DNA of 64,000 nt. Source: Streptomyces violaceoruber (GTDB taxonomy: Bacteria; Actinomycetota; Actinomycetes; Streptomycetales; Streptomycetaceae). Of the stretch, positions 26,037 through 33,149 are shown piece after piece. Both the position numbers and the translations under genes were made by a program. The stretch is from contig NZ_CP137734.1 of assembly GCF_033406955.1 (NCBI RefSeq), forward strand, positions 3,224,001 to 3,288,000. The letters are read 5' to 3'. Within the stretch, counting starts at the first letter, position 1, and each line of letters begins with the position of its first letter. Under the pieces are notes generated by a model. The model had not been told where the DNA came from, did no database searches, and saw only the letters and a program-made list of their open reading frames with translations.

Positions 26037-26081
26037 GTTCGACCTCATCGAACTACCCGTCATCTACCCGTCATCTACCCG
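26037..26081. promoter_or_regulatory. inverted repeat GTTCGA-N5-TCGAAC and CTACCCGTCAT tandem repeat upstream of mutase
   Basis: GTTCGACCTCATCGAAC (26037-26053) is a perfect 6-5-6 inverted repeat 27 bases before the mutase ATG. Adjoining it are two and a half copies of the 11-base unit CTACCCGTCAT (26053-26081). The placement fits an operator for a dimeric regulator, which is not identified. Confidence 0.45.
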
Positions 26082-26271
26082 CCGGTACGGGCCGATCCTT
26101 CGACGGACTGTATCCGCGCGCGTGCGCCCGGTGGAGAGGCGCACCCTGGGACCTTCCTCACAGCCCCGGAGCGGGCCCGGTCACAACGATGCCGTGCCGT
26201 TCGCGGCGCGTCATCCCGGGGAACATTTCTGGGGACGTCCGTGCGGGGCCGTGAGACGACGGGGGGCCGTG

Positions 26272-27117
26272 ATGCGTATGACGGGCATGGGGAGCACGGG
26301 GCGGGTGGTCGCCGTCGCGCTGGGGGCCGTACTGGTGGCGGGCGGCTGCACCGTGCAGGGCACGGGGCCCGACGGCAGGGGCCGCGCGCCGGTGCGCATA
26401 GAGGTCACCGGCCACCCGCCGAAGAGCACGCCGGCCCCGGACCGGCACCGGCCGTCGAGTGCGCCGCCGGCCGCCCCGGCGGCGGCCAGGGTGCTGTGGA
26501 AGCGGGGCGACACCGGCCGGGACGTCCGCGAGCTGCAGGCCCGGCTGCGCCAGGTGGAGTGGCTCGTGGACGGGCCGACCGGGACGTACGACGACCTGAC
26601 CGAGCGCGCGGTCAGCGGTTTCCAGGGCAAGCGCGGGCTGCCGCGGACCGGGCGGACGGACACCGTCACCTGGCAGCGGCTGCTCGGAATGTCGCACGAG
26701 CCGGGCAAGTGGGACCTGTACCTGATGGGCGGCCAGCCCGCCGCCGCGCCCGACCCGCGCTGCACGAGCGGCCGGGTGCTGTGCGTCAGCAAGTCGAGCC
26801 GCACGCTGCGCTGGATGATCGACGGGCGGACCGTGTCCACGATGTCCGTGCGCTTCGGGTCGCAGTACACCCCGACCCGGGAGGGTGTCTTCCAGGTCTA
26901 CTGGAAGTCCCGCCACCACGTCTCGACGCTCTACGACTCGGCCATGCCGTACGCCATGTTCTTCAGCGGCGGCCAGGCCGTGCACTACTCCTACGACTTC
27001 GCGGCCCGCGGCTACGCGGGTGCCTCGCACGGCTGCGTCAACGTGCGGGACGAGGCGGCGATCGCGGATCTGTACGCGCAGGTGAAGACCGGCGACAAGG
27101 TCGTCGTGTACCGGTGA
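26272..27117 (+). CDS. L,D-transpeptidase lipoprotein with peptidoglycan-binding domain
   Basis: 281-residue exported protein that would form 3-3 cross-links in peptidoglycan. The N-terminal signal ends with VLVAGGC (lipobox-like, atypical at -3), followed by a Pro/Ser linker. A PG_binding_1 domain (about residues 80-140, KRGDTGRDVRELQARL) comes next, then a YkuD catalytic domain (about 165-281) with the signature SHGCVNVRD carrying the nucleophile Cys near 255. ATG 26272 is adjacent to a GTG at 26269; the preceding GGGGGG serves as ribosome site. It stands alone, followed by a strong terminator. Confidence 0.9.
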   Translation: MRMTGMGSTGRVVAVALGAVLVAGGCTVQGTGPDGRGRAPVRIEVTGHPPKSTPAPDRHRPSSAPPAAPAAARVLWKRGDTGRDVRELQARLRQVEWLVDGPTGTYDDLTERAVSGFQGKRGLPRTGRTDTVTWQRLLGMSHEPGKWDLYLMGGQPAAAPDPRCTSGRVLCVSKSSRTLRWMIDGRTVSTMSVRFGSQYTPTREGVFQVYWKSRHHVSTLYDSAMPYAMFFSGGQAVHYSYDFAARGYAGASHGCVNVRDEAAIADLYAQVKTGDKVVVYR

Positions 27118-27153
27118 GGCGGTGCGGCGGCACGACCGCCGGGCGGCGAATGG

Positions 27154-27192
27154 GGCGCGGGCGGGACCGGGGGAACGTGTCCCGCCCGCGCC
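27154..27192 (+). terminator. hairpin terminator after L,D-transpeptidase gene
   Basis: A perfect 14-base stem (GGCGCGGGCGGGAC with GTCCCGCCCGCGCC) and an 11-base loop, starting 37 bases after the stop codon. Confidence 0.8.
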
Positions 27193-27264
27193 GAGGTGCA
27201 CGAGCCGCAGGTACGGGGGGAACCCCGGCTCAGTGCGAAAGCCGATGACCAGTCGGCTCACTCA

Positions 27265-27294
27265 TTACTGCGTCACGGCGGCCGAAAGTGTCAC
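27265..27294 (-). promoter_or_regulatory. promoter-like element GTGACACT-N17-AGTAA (copy A)
   Basis: On the minus strand GTGACACT is followed by 17 bases and AGTAA. The same arrangement occurs at 32460-32489 and, with TGATG replacing AGTAA, at 31170-31199. This copy lies in the space between the L,D-transpeptidase terminator and the convergent membrane regulator gene and points antisense toward the transpeptidase. No gene follows it directly on that strand, so it may be an orphan promoter or non-coding RNA start. Confidence 0.35.
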
Positions 27295-27359
27295 ACCCCC
27301 GGCGAGAAAAATCCCCGCCGCCCACGAAAGCGCAGGTCAGAGGGGATCGAGTGGGCTAG

Positions 27360-28532
27360 TTAGGCGGCGTGGAGCGCGCCGGTGTGCTGCGGCTGGGGCC
27401 GGTGGGCCGGGGAGGTGTGCGGGCCGTGGGCCCGGTCGGGGTGGTGGGGGCGAGCGGGGTGGTGGGGACCGCGCCGGGGCGGGGCTATGTCGGCGTCGTC
27501 CTCGTCGCCGCCGTTGCCGTCGTCGTCGCCCTTGCCCTGGCCCTTGCCTTTGTCCTTGCCCTGCCCGTTGCCCTTGCCGTTGCCCTTGCCTTCGCCCTCG
27601 TCGCTCTTGCCGTCCTTGCCGTCCTTGCCGCCCTTGCCGCCGGCGTCGCTCTTCTCGCCCTGGCCGTCGCCGTCGCCGGTGTCCCCGCGGAGCTCGCCCT
27701 CCCGGACCGGCCCTCCGGGGGTGGCCCGGCCGGTGTCGTCCCGGCCGCCGGTGCCGGTTCCGGCGAGGAGGGCGCCGCAGTACTTCCCGACCCGCGAGGC
27801 TCCCCCGGCCGCCTCCTTCAGCGCGTGCCGGTGGGCGGTGTCGAGTTCCTTGCCGGCGCGCACCTTCCGGCAGGACGCGGCGAGGCTCGACCGCCGGCCG
27901 TCGGAGCCGCCGGGGTTCCGGTCGTCGGCACCGCGGTCCTGGGCTTCGCCGCCGTCCCGCGCGGTGCCCCCCTCGGGCGCACCCGGGGTGGCACCCGGCA
28001 CCGACCCGCCCTGCACGCCGTCCAGCGGCGAGGGCGGGGCGAGCGGACGGCCGGGGGAGGCCGCGGCCGAGACGGTGGCGGCGGGTTCCGGTTCGGTGCG
28101 GTCGAACGGCGTCGGCAGCACTCCGGTTCCGGCCGCGGCCGCCACGCCGCCGATCATGCCGACGGTCAGCGCGGCGGCCAGCCCGAGTCGCAGCGGGCGG
28201 CCCCGGCGCGGCCGCCGGGCGCCCTCGCCGCGCGAGCCGACGCGGACGGGACCGGCGCCGGAGAGCCGGTCCGCGGCACCGTGCCCGACGGCGGCCGAGA
28301 CCCCGGCCGACGCGTCGGCCTGCTCGGCTCGTACTTTGCGGAAGGCCGCCAACGCGGCGGCCTCGCCGGGGAGTTCCTCGCCGGCCGGCACCGGCGGGGC
28401 GAGCGCGCCCAGGGCCGCGAGGAGTCGTTCGGCCCGGTCGCGAACCGCGGGGTCGGCACCTTCCAGTGGCTCTCCGCGCAGCAGGAACTCCGCCGTTTCG
28501 CGGTCCAGCCACTTGTCCTGCTCGTCGGCCAT
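27360..28532 (-). CDS. membrane-bound regulator paired with ECF sigma factor 1 (putative anti-sigma), His-rich tail
   Basis: 390-residue single-pass protein. The cytoplasmic part (about 1-125) is acidic then basic and contains AALAAFRKVRAE. One membrane helix lies near 128-148. The outer part has a Pro/Gly-rich stretch, then a compact block (about 215-260) with two Cys (SCRKVRAGK and AGGASRVGKYCGALL), then a long Gly/Lys/Asp run and a His-rich end (HHPARPHHPDRAHG). Its ATG shares a base with the sigma stop and has AAGGA upstream, so it is coupled to the sigma gene. No zinc-anti-sigma HxxxCxxC motif is seen. A paralogue accompanies sigma 2. Anti-sigma function is inferred from the pairing. Confidence 0.72.
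   Translation of the reverse strand: MADEQDKWLDRETAEFLLRGEPLEGADPAVRDRAERLLAALGALAPPVPAGEELPGEAAALAAFRKVRAEQADASAGVSAAVGHGAADRLSGAGPVRVGSRGEGARRPRRGRPLRLGLAAALTVGMIGGVAAAAGTGVLPTPFDRTEPEPAATVSAAASPGRPLAPPSPLDGVQGGSVPGATPGAPEGGTARDGGEAQDRGADDRNPGGSDGRRSSLAASCRKVRAGKELDTAHRHALKEAAGGASRVGKYCGALLAGTGTGGRDDTGRATPGGPVREGELRGDTGDGDGQGEKSDAGGKGGKDGKDGKSDEGEGKGNGKGNGQGKDKGKGQGKGDDDGNGGDEDDADIAPPRRGPHHPARPHHPDRAHGPHTSPAHRPQPQHTGALHAA
27521..27660. repeat. low-complexity CTTGCC/CCTTGCCCTTG repeat encoding a Gly/Lys tract
   Basis: About 140 bases of imperfect CTTGCCCTTGCC, CTTGCCGTTGCC and CTTGCCGTCCTTGCCG units within the sigma-1-linked regulator gene, read on the minus strand as GKG/GKD/GNG repeats. 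Expected to vary in length between strains and to give a flexible, charged extracytoplasmic arm. Confidence 0.7.
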
Positions 28533-29194
28533 CACATGTCCTTCTGCGTCCGCGCACGCGTATGCGTCACACTCGCGGACGTCACCGCACGGCCGTGCGG
28601 TTCTCGCTGCGGCGGCAGGGCGTCGAGCCCGCCGCCGGATTCCGGATCGCCGCCGAGCAGTTCGGCCAGGCGCTTCAGGCCGCGGTGCGCCGCCGTGCGG
28701 ACGGCGCCCGGCCGTTTGCCCAGGGTCTCGGCGGCGCTCTTGGCGTCGAGGCCCATCACCACGCGCAGGACGACCGCCTCGGCCTGGTCCTGGGGCAGCC
28801 GGGCGATGAGGGAGAGGGTGCTGCCGGTGGCCAGTGCCTCCATGGCCTCACCCGCGGTGTCGGACTCCGCGGGCCGGCCCGTCAGCTCCGTCTCGTCGCC
28901 GCCGATCACCGGCCGGCGACCGCGCATGCGGATGTGGTCCAGCGCGCGGTTGCGGGCGATGCGGGCGGCCCAGCCGCGGAAGCGGTCGGCGTCGCCGTCG
29001 AACCGTTCCAGGTCACGGGCTATCTGGAGCCATGCCTCGGAGGCCACGTCCTCGGCGTCGGGATCGCCGACGAGCGTGCGCACGTATCCCAGCAGGCGCG
29101 GCTGCACGGCGCGGTACACGGTCCGGAACGCGGTCTCGTCCCCGTCCTGTGCCGCACGCACCGCGGCGGTCAGCTCCGCGTCGTCCCCCAGCAC
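28532..29194 (-). CDS. ECF-type RNA polymerase sigma factor 1
   Basis: 220-residue sigma-70 family protein with region 2 (about 20-95: EDVASEAWLQIARDLERF, RFRGWAARIARNRALDHIR) and region 4 (about 120-185: IARLPQDQAEAVVLRVVMG, SAAETLGKRPGAVRTAAHRGLKRL). The N-terminus is short, as usual for group IV sigma factors. The GTG at 29194 has AAAGG 8 bases upstream. It is cotranscribed with a membrane regulator whose start overlaps its stop. Sigma 2, encoded 1.3 kb upstream on the same strand, is a clear paralogue (shared GKRPGAVRTA and AWLxIARDLxRF). Confidence 0.92.
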   Translation of the reverse strand: MLGDDAELTAAVRAAQDGDETAFRTVYRAVQPRLLGYVRTLVGDPDAEDVASEAWLQIARDLERFDGDADRFRGWAARIARNRALDHIRMRGRRPVIGGDETELTGRPAESDTAGEAMEALATGSTLSLIARLPQDQAEAVVLRVVMGLDAKSAAETLGKRPGAVRTAAHRGLKRLAELLGGDPESGGGLDALPPQREPHGRAVTSASVTHTRARTQKDM

Positions 29195-29577
29195 CGAGAA
29201 GCCTTTCTGCGCCTGAGCCGGCGCCGCTCTCGCGGACGCGGTCCTCGCCGTCGTGGTTCCTCATCGATGGTTGCGGTGGTCTCCCGCAAGCCCCTGGCGG
29301 GAGCGAGCCCCCGCGCTGCACCGGCGCGAATGGCACGTTACGTCTTGAAACCGCCACTCGTCCATGTCCCCCTCGCATTGCCGTACAAGATGCAACTAAC
29401 CCGTGACGCGGTGAGGTGTGACAGAAAACGCACTCCCGGCGCTGAAGGGAGTACGGGCCGCCGCGCGGCCCGTGCCGCGCGACGGCCGGGGCCTCTCCTG
29501 TGGGGGGTGGCGGCCCCGGCCGTTGCCGGCACACACCCGCCCACCTGGCGCGATGCGGGCACTTCCGCGCCAACGGC
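29195..29577. other. intergenic region between the two sigma modules
   Basis: 383 bases without a credible gene. The sigma-1-proximal half has a possible minus-strand promoter (TGTCACACC near 29413-29421 and TTAGTT near 29395). The other half contains the hairpins that probably terminate the sigma 2 operon. Confidence 0.55.
29454..29521 (-). terminator. two hairpins ending the sigma 2 operon
   Basis: GGCCGGGGCC (29484-29493) pairs perfectly with GGCCCCGGCC (29512-29521) across an 18-base loop, 57 bases past the stop of the membrane regulator. A second short-loop hairpin CGGGCCGC-CGC-GCGGCCCG follows at 29454-29472. Confidence 0.6.
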
Positions 29578-30498
29578 CTATGGGTGGTCCAGGTCCGGCA
29601 CCTGTGCCGCGATGCCGCCGTCGCCGGCCTCCGGGTCGGCGCCGCCGTCGCCGAGGATCCCGCCGGCGCCCCCTTCCGCGCCGGTGTCTCCCGTACCGCC
29701 GTTCCCCTCGTCGTTCCCGCCGGTGCCGTTTCCGGCACCGGTCGACGGTCCCGGCCCGGTCGGCAGGCCGAGCCGGTCGAGCTGGTCGGCGCAGTAGGTC
29801 TCGACGCGCTCCGCACCGCCCGCCGCCGCGACCAGCCGCCGCCAGGCGGCAGCGTCCAGCGACTTGCCGTTGCCCGCCAGCCGCTCGTACACGCGGCACT
29901 GTGCCTCGGTGTCCCGGCCGACGGACGGGGGGCCCGGGGGCGTGGAGACGCGGGGAGGCGCGGATGTCCCCGGGGACTCGGAGGCGCCCGGGGGCGTGGT
30001 CGCGGGGTCCGTGGTGCCGGGGCCCGGCGTGGTGCCCGGTGGGGTGGCGGCCGGCCGGGCCGGGGCGTCGTCGGAGACGGCGGGCGGGCGGGTGCGGTCC
30101 GGGCCGCCGTCGTCCGAGGCGGAGCCGCCCCCGCCCACGGCCGCGTAGGCGACGCCGCCCAGGGTGAGGCTCGCCAGCAGGACGGAGAGGGCCGTCCTCG
30201 GCGTGCGGCCCTGGTGCCGCCCGTCGCGTGGCCGCCAGTCGTCCCGCCGCCGGGTGCGCGCGGCGCGGGCCGGTTCCGCGTCCCGGGCGGCCCGGAAGGC
30301 GGCCAGGGCGCGGCGCTCGCCCTCGGTGTCGGCGCTCTCCGCCCGCAGCGCCGCGGCGAGCAGCACCTCCGTGCCGGGCACGCCGCCGGGGGCGGGCCGG
30401 GGACCGGTGTCGCGGCCGTCACCCGCCTCGTGCCGTGCGCCCATGCCCGCCTCCGCTCCCGCTCGGTCCGCGGGGCCGCCGCCCGCGGCGCCCCTCAT
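29578..30498 (-). CDS. membrane-bound regulator paired with ECF sigma factor 2 (putative anti-sigma)
   Basis: 306-residue single-pass protein, paralogous to the sigma-1-linked regulator. The cytoplasmic part (about 1-100) contains RRALAAFRAARDAE. The membrane helix is near 104-124 (TALSVLLASLTLGGVAYAAVG). The outer part is a Pro/Thr/Gly linker followed by a Cys-pair block (EAQCRVYERLAGNGK and AAGGAERVETYCADQL, about 205-245) and a Gly/Asn-rich tail. Unlike its paralogue it has no His-rich end. The ATG overlaps the sigma stop (ATGA). The conserved GK-LD, AAGG, RV and YC pattern between the two proteins marks a small extracytoplasmic domain that may be the sensor. Confidence 0.72.
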   Translation of the reverse strand: MRGAAGGGPADRAGAEAGMGARHEAGDGRDTGPRPAPGGVPGTEVLLAAALRAESADTEGERRALAAFRAARDAEPARAARTRRRDDWRPRDGRHQGRTPRTALSVLLASLTLGGVAYAAVGGGGSASDDGGPDRTRPPAVSDDAPARPAATPPGTTPGPGTTDPATTPPGASESPGTSAPPRVSTPPGPPSVGRDTEAQCRVYERLAGNGKSLDAAAWRRLVAAAGGAERVETYCADQLDRLGLPTGPGPSTGAGNGTGGNDEGNGGTGDTGAEGGAGGILGDGGADPEAGDGGIAAQVPDLDHP

Positions 30499-31085
30499 GT
30501 CGACTCCCCCAGCGTCCTGGGACCGTCATCCGTCACACCGTCGGCCCCCAGCTGCCGGGCGAGCCGCTTCAGCCCCCGGTACGTCGCCGTACGCACCGCG
30601 CCCGGCCGCTTGCCCAGCACACGCGCGGCGGAGGGCCCGTCGAGCCCGACGACGACCCGTAGCAGGACGGCCTCGGCCTGGTCGCGGGGCAGCGCCGCGA
30701 CCAGGCCGAGCGCGGCCCGGGTGGACAGCGTCTCCAGTACCTGTTCGTGCGTGCTGTGCGGACCGGGCAGGTCCAGGACGTCCTGCTCCAGCGCCGTGGG
30801 CCGGGGCCGTACCTTCTGGCGGCGCAGGTGGTCCAGGGCCCGGTGCCGGGCGATCGTCGCCGTCCAGCCCCGGAAGCCGGCGCCGTCGCCCTTGAAGCGT
30901 CGCAGGTCACGGGCTATCTCCAGCCAGGCGTCCGCCGCGACGTCCTCGGCGTCCTCCCCGACCAGCCCGCGCACGTAGCCCAGCAGGCCGGGCTGCACGA
31001 GCCGGTAGGCGACCGCGAAGGCGGCCTCGTCACCTTGCTGGGCCCGCGCGACGGCCGCGCCCAGTTCCCCGTCGTACGCCTGCAC
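30495..31085 (-). CDS. ECF-type RNA polymerase sigma factor 2
   Basis: 196-residue group IV sigma factor. Region 2 contains DVAADAWLEIARDLRRF and FRGWTATIARHRALDHLR, and region 4 contains LVAALPRDQAEAVLLRVVVG and ARVLGKRPGAVRTATYRGLKRL. GTG 31085 (start MQAYDGELGAAV) is preferred because GAGGGGA lies upstream. The frame stays open to 31199 but the extension overlaps the promoter. A GTGACACT-type element lies 85-115 bases before the start. It is coupled to the downstream membrane regulator gene. Likely autoregulated by membrane signalling. Confidence 0.9.
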   Translation of the reverse strand: MQAYDGELGAAVARAQQGDEAAFAVAYRLVQPGLLGYVRGLVGEDAEDVAADAWLEIARDLRRFKGDGAGFRGWTATIARHRALDHLRRQKVRPRPTALEQDVLDLPGPHSTHEQVLETLSTRAALGLVAALPRDQAEAVLLRVVVGLDGPSAARVLGKRPGAVRTATYRGLKRLARQLGADGVTDDGPRTLGEST

Positions 31086-31169
31086 GCGGCGGGGTTCCCC
31101 TCGCTGGCCCAAGAACCGTCCTCGTCCGTACCGAGTCCTGCGCGCGCTCCGATGCGCGCCCCCCAAGGT

Positions 31170-31199
31170 CATCAGCGTCGGAGCGCACAGAAGTGTCAC
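31170..31199 (-). promoter_or_regulatory. promoter-like element GTGACACT-N17-TGATG (copy C) upstream of sigma 2
   Basis: On the minus strand GTGACACT then 17 bases ending in ACGC then TGATGA. The ACGC and the spacing are shared with copies at 27265 and 32460. It lies at the right place to drive the sigma 2 operon. Confidence 0.45.
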
Positions 31200-31238
31200 T
31201 GGGACGTCCGGGGCCGTGGTGGCCCCGGACGCCCGGCG

Positions 31239-31670
31239 TCACCGGGGCGCCGTGGCGTCCCGGCACAGCAGGCGCAGGGACCCGTCGCCCGCGAAGCAGC
31301 GGCGGGCCTCGTCGATCGGGTCCCACAGGCGGCCGTCCGGGGTGCGGACCCAGTGGTCGCCTCCGGTCGTCCACCACTCGCCGCCCGACTGCCGCACGAT
31401 CACCTCCCCGGCGTACGCGCCGAGTCCGCGCAGCGCCGTCTCCACCGCGGCGTACGGCGCCTCCTCGCCCCGGATGCCGTCGATCATCCGGTCCACCCGC
31501 CACAGGCTCTGCGCCGAGTAGTCCAGGCGCAGCCTCGCGCCCTCGCGCATCGTGGCCACCGCGTCCGCCGCCCACCGCACCGGCCTGGCGGCGGCCGACG
31601 GCCGGGGCTGCTGCGGGCTCGTCGTCCCGCTCGTCCATCCGCTCGTCAATCCGCTGGTCACAGTCGTCAC
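31239..31670 (-). CDS. hypothetical protein
   Basis: 143 residues from GTG 31670. The N-terminus is a Thr/Ser/Gly repeat (TSGLTSGWTSGTTS). The body reads REGARLRLDYSAQSLWRVDR and continues with Trp-rich strands (GGEWWTTGGDHWVRT) and a C-terminal RLLCRD. It looks like a small soluble alpha/beta protein. No enzymatic motif is recognised and the family was not identified. ATG 31550 would start directly at the conserved-looking part. It lies just upstream of the sigma 2 promoter region and is transcribed in the same direction as the sigma genes. Confidence 0.6.
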   Translation of the reverse strand: MTTVTSGLTSGWTSGTTSPQQPRPSAAARPVRWAADAVATMREGARLRLDYSAQSLWRVDRMIDGIRGEEAPYAAVETALRGLGAYAGEVIVRQSGGEWWTTGGDHWVRTPDGRLWDPIDEARRCFAGDGSLRLLCRDATAPR

Positions 31671-31828
31671 ATGGGCTATAGCGCCGTGGCACGGGTTTGC
31701 GTCACACGTGGGAAGCGGTCGTTCCGCAACCGGCGCAGGACCGCCGCACCTCCCCCACGACCGCCGCACCGCCACCGCTGGTTCCCCGCACGACGGTCAC
31801 AGAAGGGGCCCGACGGCGGCCCCGGCGT

Positions 31829-32398
31829 TCAGCCCCGTCCCCGGGCCCGGCGGGAGACCACCGCGCGCAGCACGCGGCGTCCCTCCGTGGAGACCTCCAG
31901 GGCCGGACGCACCCCGGCCGCGCCGTGCCCGGCGAGCAGTTCCAGGACGGCGGCCTGGCGGCGCAGTTCGGCGGCGACGAGCGGAGGGAGGCCCTCCGTG
32001 CCCGCGTCGCGGGGGACGTCGGCCTCCGGGGCCGCGCCGGCCGCCGGGGCGAGCAGCCGGTGGATGCGGAGCGAGGCGACGGAACACGCGTCGGCCCACG
32101 TGCGCAGCACCGGGCCGGAGCACTCGGCCGGCGCGGCCGCGAGCATGCGGCGGGCCAGGACCGCGGCCTCGTCCTCACCCGTGGCGCCGGGGCCGGCGAG
32201 CTTGTCCCGCACCTGCGCCAGCGCCTCGGCCCAGTCGGGTCCGGACGCGTCGCCGGACGCGTCGGCGAGCGTCGCCCACAGGGGTCTGAGGGCCTCGTCG
32301 TCGCCGTCGAGCAGCGGGACGCAGCGATCCAAACAAGCCAGCCCGCTCGCGGCGAGTCCGCGTGTGTCGGCCCGCGCGATCAGTTCCACCAGGCTCAT
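31829..32398 (-). CDS. hypothetical protein, helical
   Basis: 189 residues, Ala/Leu-rich and mostly helical, with no signal peptide or membrane segment. It begins MSLVELIARADTRGLAASG and ends in a basic tail (RAVVSRRARGRG). It contains two Cys near residues 22 and 93. No known domain is recognised. An upstream GTGACACT-N17-AGTAA element (32460-32489) is identical in layout to the one at 27265, so it may share a regulator with the sigma modules next to it. Confidence 0.7.
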   Translation of the reverse strand: MSLVELIARADTRGLAASGLACLDRCVPLLDGDDEALRPLWATLADASGDASGPDWAEALAQVRDKLAGPGATGEDEAAVLARRMLAAAPAECSGPVLRTWADACSVASLRIHRLLAPAAGAAPEADVPRDAGTEGLPPLVAAELRRQAAVLELLAGHGAAGVRPALEVSTEGRRVLRAVVSRRARGRG

Positions 32399-32459
32399 CG
32401 GGTGCCTCCCTGTTCCGGCCGCTTCGCCCCGCTCACCACCACGGAGCCCGCACTGACCC

Positions 32460-32489
32460 TTACTGCGTGCGACGGCCCGGGAGTGTCAC
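32460..32489 (-). promoter_or_regulatory. promoter-like element GTGACACT-N17-AGTAA (copy B)
   Basis: Minus-strand element about 60 bases before the 189-residue hypothetical gene. Same first and last blocks, same 17-base spacing and a shared ACGC before AGTAA as copy A. If TGACAC is a -35 and AGTAAG a -10, transcription would begin near 32450. Confidence 0.45.
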
Positions 32490-33031
32490 AGCGGCACGAC
32501 GCCCAGCCGGTCGAGGAACCGGAAGAAGAGGTTTTCGGCCACTGGACCGGGGGCGAGGACCCGGTCGCCACCGGCGTCGGGCTCCGCGGCCGGGTCGTCC
32601 GACAGCACCCCCGCCAGTTCGGCGGGGCTCGCGGCACATCCCGCCTCGGCGGCCCAGGCGACGGCGCGCTCGGCGGCGTCCCGGGGTTCCAGGAAGTAGT
32701 CCTCCAGGGTGAGCCCGTCCCGTTCGGCGCCCAGGTAGCCGGCCATGGCGGTGCGCGCCAGGCAGGTCGTCCACGCCCCGCTCTCGGGCGCCGCCGCCTC
32801 CACGACCACGCAGTCGCTGTCCATCACGTAGCCGAACAGCGCGGGCGCGCCGGTCTGGCCGGCCAGGTCGTTCATGTTCCCGACGTCTCCGTCGCCGCCC
32901 GGGAACTCCCACACCTGCCAGCCGTCCGGCGCCGATTGGCGCAGGGTCATGTCCCCGGCGCCGGACAGCGCCTCCAGTTCCGCGAGCGGCCGCTCGGCGC
33001 GGCCGACGACGAAGTACCCCCAGTAGCCCAT
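32486..33031 (-). CDS. hypothetical protein
   Basis: 181-residue soluble acidic protein starting MGYWGYFVVGRAERPLAELE. Aromatic and strand-rich in the first half (GWQVWEFPGG, LFGYVMDSDCVVVEAA), helical in the second (ERAVAWAAEAGCAASPAELA), ending FRFLDRLGVVPL. It resembles the many actinobacterial proteins of unknown function that begin MGYWGY. No catalytic motif was recognised. It lies between a helical hypothetical protein and a GH20 gene on the same strand, with 118 bases to the latter. Confidence 0.72.
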   Translation of the reverse strand: MGYWGYFVVGRAERPLAELEALSGAGDMTLRQSAPDGWQVWEFPGGDGDVGNMNDLAGQTGAPALFGYVMDSDCVVVEAAAPESGAWTTCLARTAMAGYLGAERDGLTLEDYFLEPRDAAERAVAWAAEAGCAASPAELAGVLSDDPAAEPDAGGDRVLAPGPVAENLFFRFLDRLGVVPL

Positions 33032-33149
33032 GTCCCGGTTCCCCCCGGCGTGTCGGTTCGGCTGGGCAAAAGACCACCACAGCCGTACGGGAGTTCGCAG
33101 CAGGATCGGCCAATCGGCGTGTTGGCCGCGTCGGCCGCGTCGTCCGAGG

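Noticed and set aside
26158..27261. 367-residue minus-strand frame opposite the L,D-transpeptidase gene
   Set aside because: Starts right after the promoter-like element, but composition is that of a shadow frame and no domain is recognised.
29390..29425. Fourth copy of the GTGACACT element upstream of sigma 1
   Set aside because: TGTCACACC is present but the gap to TTAGTT is 15 bases and the ACGC is missing; kept only as a possible promoter.
27122..29797. 891-residue Arg/Pro-rich frame spanning sigma 1 and its regulator
   Set aside because: Shadow frame; the minus strand carries recognisable sigma domains with ribosome sites.
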